Made by a program: the position numbers and the translations under genes. A stretch of 64,000 nucleotides of DNA from JAWSVE01 sp050633885 (GTDB lineage Bacteria; Pseudomonadota; Gammaproteobacteria; Pseudomonadales; Cellvibrionaceae): NCBI GenBank assembly GCA_050633885.1, contig JBOEHK010000002.1, positions 248,001 through 312,000 of the forward strand, in the 5' to 3' direction. This document shows, in pieces, positions 61,737-64,000 of this stretch (positions within the stretch are counted from its first letter, which is position 1; every line of letters starts with the position of its first letter). The notes beneath the pieces were generated by a model. The model did not search any database and was not told the origin of the DNA. It saw only the letters and a program-made list of their open reading frames with translations.

Positions 61737-62001
61737 AAGCGGCTAATTGCTTAATTTGAGCATTCAAGCGGCTCTTATGTCGAGCGGCTTTATTTTTTGC
61801 GATGATGCCTTTGTCTGCCATTCGGTCAAGAACAGGTACGGCAGCAACATAGGCTTCAGTAGCCGCAGCAGCGTCTTTAGCTTCAATGGCAGCAGTAACC
61901 TTCTTGAGATAGGTGCGAACCATAGAGCGAAGGCTAGCGTTGTGCGCACGACGTTTGACGTTTTGGCGAGCACGTTTTTTTGATTGAGGAAAGTTAGCCA
62001 C
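61735..62001 (-). CDS. rpsT: 30S ribosomal protein S20
   Basis: Small-subunit primary 16S-binding protein. MANFPQSKKRARQNVKRRAHNASLRSMVRTYLKKV is the conserved start and MADKGIIAKNKAARHKSRLNAQIKQLAA the end. At 88 residues the length is normal. It stands alone on the minus strand, with GGAGCT before the ATG. Confidence 0.98.
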   Translation of the reverse strand: MANFPQSKKRARQNVKRRAHNASLRSMVRTYLKKVTAAIEAKDAAAATEAYVAAVPVLDRMADKGIIAKNKAARHKSRLNAQIKQLAA

Positions 62002-62217
62002 GAGAGCTCCTGTATATGTATAACAATAATTTGAGGCGCGACATTATGCCGGTTTTTTGCTCATAGTCAAGACTGTAGGTGTGAATACATGCTCAAGGTT
62101 TATTATCTATGGTGTGGATCCATAGGTGGGATCAGAAAGGTTCTGAAAAGTAGTCGGTACCGGATCGGTAGCGAGTAGGTAATGCGTAGAAATCGAACAA
62201 CAGAGAAGAATGTATCC

Positions 62218-64000
62218 TTACGGATCGCAGGTCGGTAACTCGACTAAAAACACGACGCCAGTTTTGTCGTCAAGATTTTGTGCGGTGACATTTCCTCTAT
62301 GAAAGTGAGCGATTAGGCGAACAATATGCAGCCCTAAGCCCAAGTGAGTTTTGGGCGATGAGTGGATATCGGTGTTTTCATCTCTTAAAGAGACGAGAGA
62401 GTCGAATAGCTGACCTTGCATATGTAAGGGGAGTAGCGGGCCTGTATTTGCAACGCTGAGGATTAAAGAAGCGCTGGAAGAATGGTTTAACTCAAAGGAG
62501 ATAGCGCCGCCATCCGGACAAAAATCGAGAGCATTATCGATTAACTTATCTAGCATTTGAACGATCAGATCTGGTGAGCCGTTAATCGAGAAAAACGATG
62601 GGGATTTATTCTGATAGCCATCAATGGTCAGCGATATATTTTTTTGGGGGTAGGTGGCTTGATAAGCAGCGATGAGCTCTTCCAATAAAGGAGCTAATGT
62701 AAACGTAATAATTTCTGTGTCATGAATACTCTCTTCAATTCTATTGGCGGCACTCATGGCATTTAAAATATTAGACAGTCTTTCGGCACCTTCGCTAGCT
62801 CGTTTTATGTATTGAGCATGTTGGTTTTGATCTTTGGTGCTTGTTTTATGATTTTGATCAGAAGAGTTTTGATTTAAATTATCAAGGGATGATTTTATCA
62901 CGGCCAAGGGAGTTCTTAGTTCGTGTGATAATTTGCTCGCTAAAGTGCGTAAATATTCTGTGTAATCATCTAGGCGTTCTAATAATTGTTTGTAACTCCT
63001 AGTCAGGTCGCCGACCTCATCTCTTGCGGTGGTTGACATAAATTGACGATTAATTTTTCCATCGCTGCTTATGGCGGTATCTGTTGCATTTCTTAGACGC
63101 CGAATACGAAAAGATAATAGTGAGGCGTAAGCTAATAAAATAACAGTGACAAATATGACAGCGCTTAATGTGATTAAAAATAATCGATTAAACGCTACAT
63201 TGGTCGCTGCTGCGACAGAGGAGGCGCTTTGCTCTAGGATGACGAACCCTAAAATATTGTTGTTAGTCTTTTGGATGTTGTTTTTAAAGATGGGAGCGGT
63301 CACTCGAGCGATAGGTTCGGATTCTAACTGAAACCAAGTTGCTGTTTGCTCGTGAGTTAACAGAGATTCTGGATTCCTAAATATAAATTTACCATCATTC
63401 TTTTCGTTGGTTAGCATTGGCAGATGTTTTTTATCTAAAATATATTTATACATCCATTTTATCAGCCAGAAAGTATCGTCATTAGGTGAGATTGTTGGTA
63501 AGTTATTTTGACTCTTTGCTAAAATCCACTGGTCGGTATTGGTGATAAACATCGACATGCCTGGATCTGTGTAGGGCGATATCGTTTTTTCTAGATCAAT
63601 AGAATACTGAATGATTCTTTCAGGCATAGAGGAGTAGATAGATTTTTTGATTGTAGTGGTTTGATCAATGTAAGAGATGCCTAAATAGTTATTCAATAAT
63701 CCAAAGGGAATGTTGGCTTCGACGATATAGCCTTCACCTGTTTCTCTCCAAAAGCCTTTGATAGCACTTTGAGGCTTTATTGTTCCGTTGGCGTCTCGGT
63801 AGTATCCGATAAAGTTTCCAGACCCGCTGTTTTGTAAAATATAATCAATGTTGCGGAAAAATTTATCTTTAGAGTGCAGTATAATATGATCGCCATTTGC
63901 GATGCCGGATTTTTGAGGGTTGTGAAATATCTGAGATTTGTCAGAAATATAAAAAGCCAAATAAGCAATGTTATCAAAAATGCCTGTATTCAAATCAAAA
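62218..64000 (-). CDS. membrane histidine kinase, 5' end outside the window (PdsS-like?)
   Basis: The frame stays open to the window edge, so the N-terminus is missing. From N to C: a periplasmic sensor of about 265 residues with a carbohydrate-binding-like beta pattern (RDANGTIKPQSAIKGFWRETGEGYIVEANIPFGLL), a transmembrane helix (LFLITLSAVIFVTVILLAYASLL), a HAMP domain, the H-box SHELRTPLAVIKS, the N-box DKLIDNALDFC and the G-box LGLGLHIVRLI. The sensor recalls the proteobacterial dedicated sortase system kinase (PdsS). Its response regulator and sortase would lie outside the window. Confidence 0.85.
   Translation of the reverse strand, partial: FDLNTGIFDNIAYLAFYISDKSQIFHNPQKSGIANGDHIILHSKDKFFRNIDYILQNSGSGNFIGYYRDANGTIKPQSAIKGFWRETGEGYIVEANIPFGLLNNYLGISYIDQTTTIKKSIYSSMPERIIQYSIDLEKTISPYTDPGMSMFITNTDQWILAKSQNNLPTISPNDDTFWLIKWMYKYILDKKHLPMLTNEKNDGKFIFRNPESLLTHEQTATWFQLESEPIARVTAPIFKNNIQKTNNNILGFVILEQSASSVAAATNVAFNRLFLITLSAVIFVTVILLAYASLLSFRIRRLRNATDTAISSDGKINRQFMSTTARDEVGDLTRSYKQLLERLDDYTEYLRTLASKLSHELRTPLAVIKSSLDNLNQNSSDQNHKTSTKDQNQHAQYIKRASEGAERLSNILNAMSAANRIEESIHDTEIITFTLAPLLEELIAAYQATYPQKNISLTIDGYQNKSPSFFSINGSPDLIVQMLDKLIDNALDFCPDGGAISFELNHSSSASLILSVANTGPLLPLHMQGQLFDSLVSLRDENTDIHSSPKTHLGLGLHIVRLIAHFHRGNVTAQNLDDKTGVVFLVELPTCDP

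Overview
The window is chromosomal DNA of a gammaproteobacterium, probably a marine or aquatic member of the Pseudomonadales/Cellvibrionales/Oceanospirillales group. The reasons are the AT-rich, densely coded sequence and the gammaproteobacterial gene blocks: ribD-ribE-ribBA-ribH-nusB-thiL-pgpA, xseB-ispA-dxs, fabA-fabB, rplU-rpmA-obgE beside ispB, and radA beside a MapZ-like PilZ gene as in Pseudomonas. It also has sodium-type PomA/PomB stators and Gac/Rsm-type small-RNA signals. The species is not identified. I see no tRNA, rRNA, insertion sequence, prophage or CRISPR array.

Layout. 0.2-8.3 kb: polysaccharide deacetylase, HD-GYP phosphodiesterase, a minus-strand block of triple-DnaT-domain protein, lambda-P-like helicase loader and Bax-like glucosaminidase, then radA and two MapZ-like PilZ genes. 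8.8-13.5 kb: a small orphan gene, a CBS-GGDEF diguanylate cyclase, a DUF6607-like exported protein and a serine hydrolase. 13.6-16.8 kb: msrP-msrQ periplasmic methionine sulfoxide repair, a DUF3833-like lipoprotein and an orphan with a candidate Fur box. 17.3-20.5 kb: copper-resistance cluster. 20.7-25 kb: membrane GGDEF-EAL protein, a 15-bp degenerate tandem repeat, and a PstS-like protein with a porin. 25-36.6 kb: ettA, glyA, nrdR, riboflavin genes, nusB, thiL, pgpA, an aspartyl protease and ribA. 36.7-41.3 kb: dxs, ispA, xseB. 41.5-44 kb: pomA-pomB and a PilZ gene. 44.1-44.7 kb: two tandem Rsm/Csr-type small RNA genes. 45-54 kb: HNH protein, Cys-rich exported protein, RmlD-like reductase, fabAB, galU, phosphomannomutase, pgi. 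54-62 kb: ispB, a zeta-toxin/ParD-like module and a Tat-exported dienelactone hydrolase lying between ispB and rplU-rpmA-obgE, then proB and rpsT. The 3' end holds a histidine kinase cut by the window edge.

The strongest non-coding signal is the tandem small-RNA locus. One copy has a GacA/UvrY box (44529-44546) that matches the known palindrome almost exactly. Both copies show repeated GGA motifs and strong intrinsic terminators. This fits the density of cyclic-di-GMP genes here: HD-GYP, two GGDEF proteins, one EAL domain and three PilZ proteins. The diguanylate cyclase at 9347 has a near-ideal CsrA/RsmA hairpin in its leader. A Gac-Rsm to c-di-GMP to motility/surface circuit is an inference from these sites.
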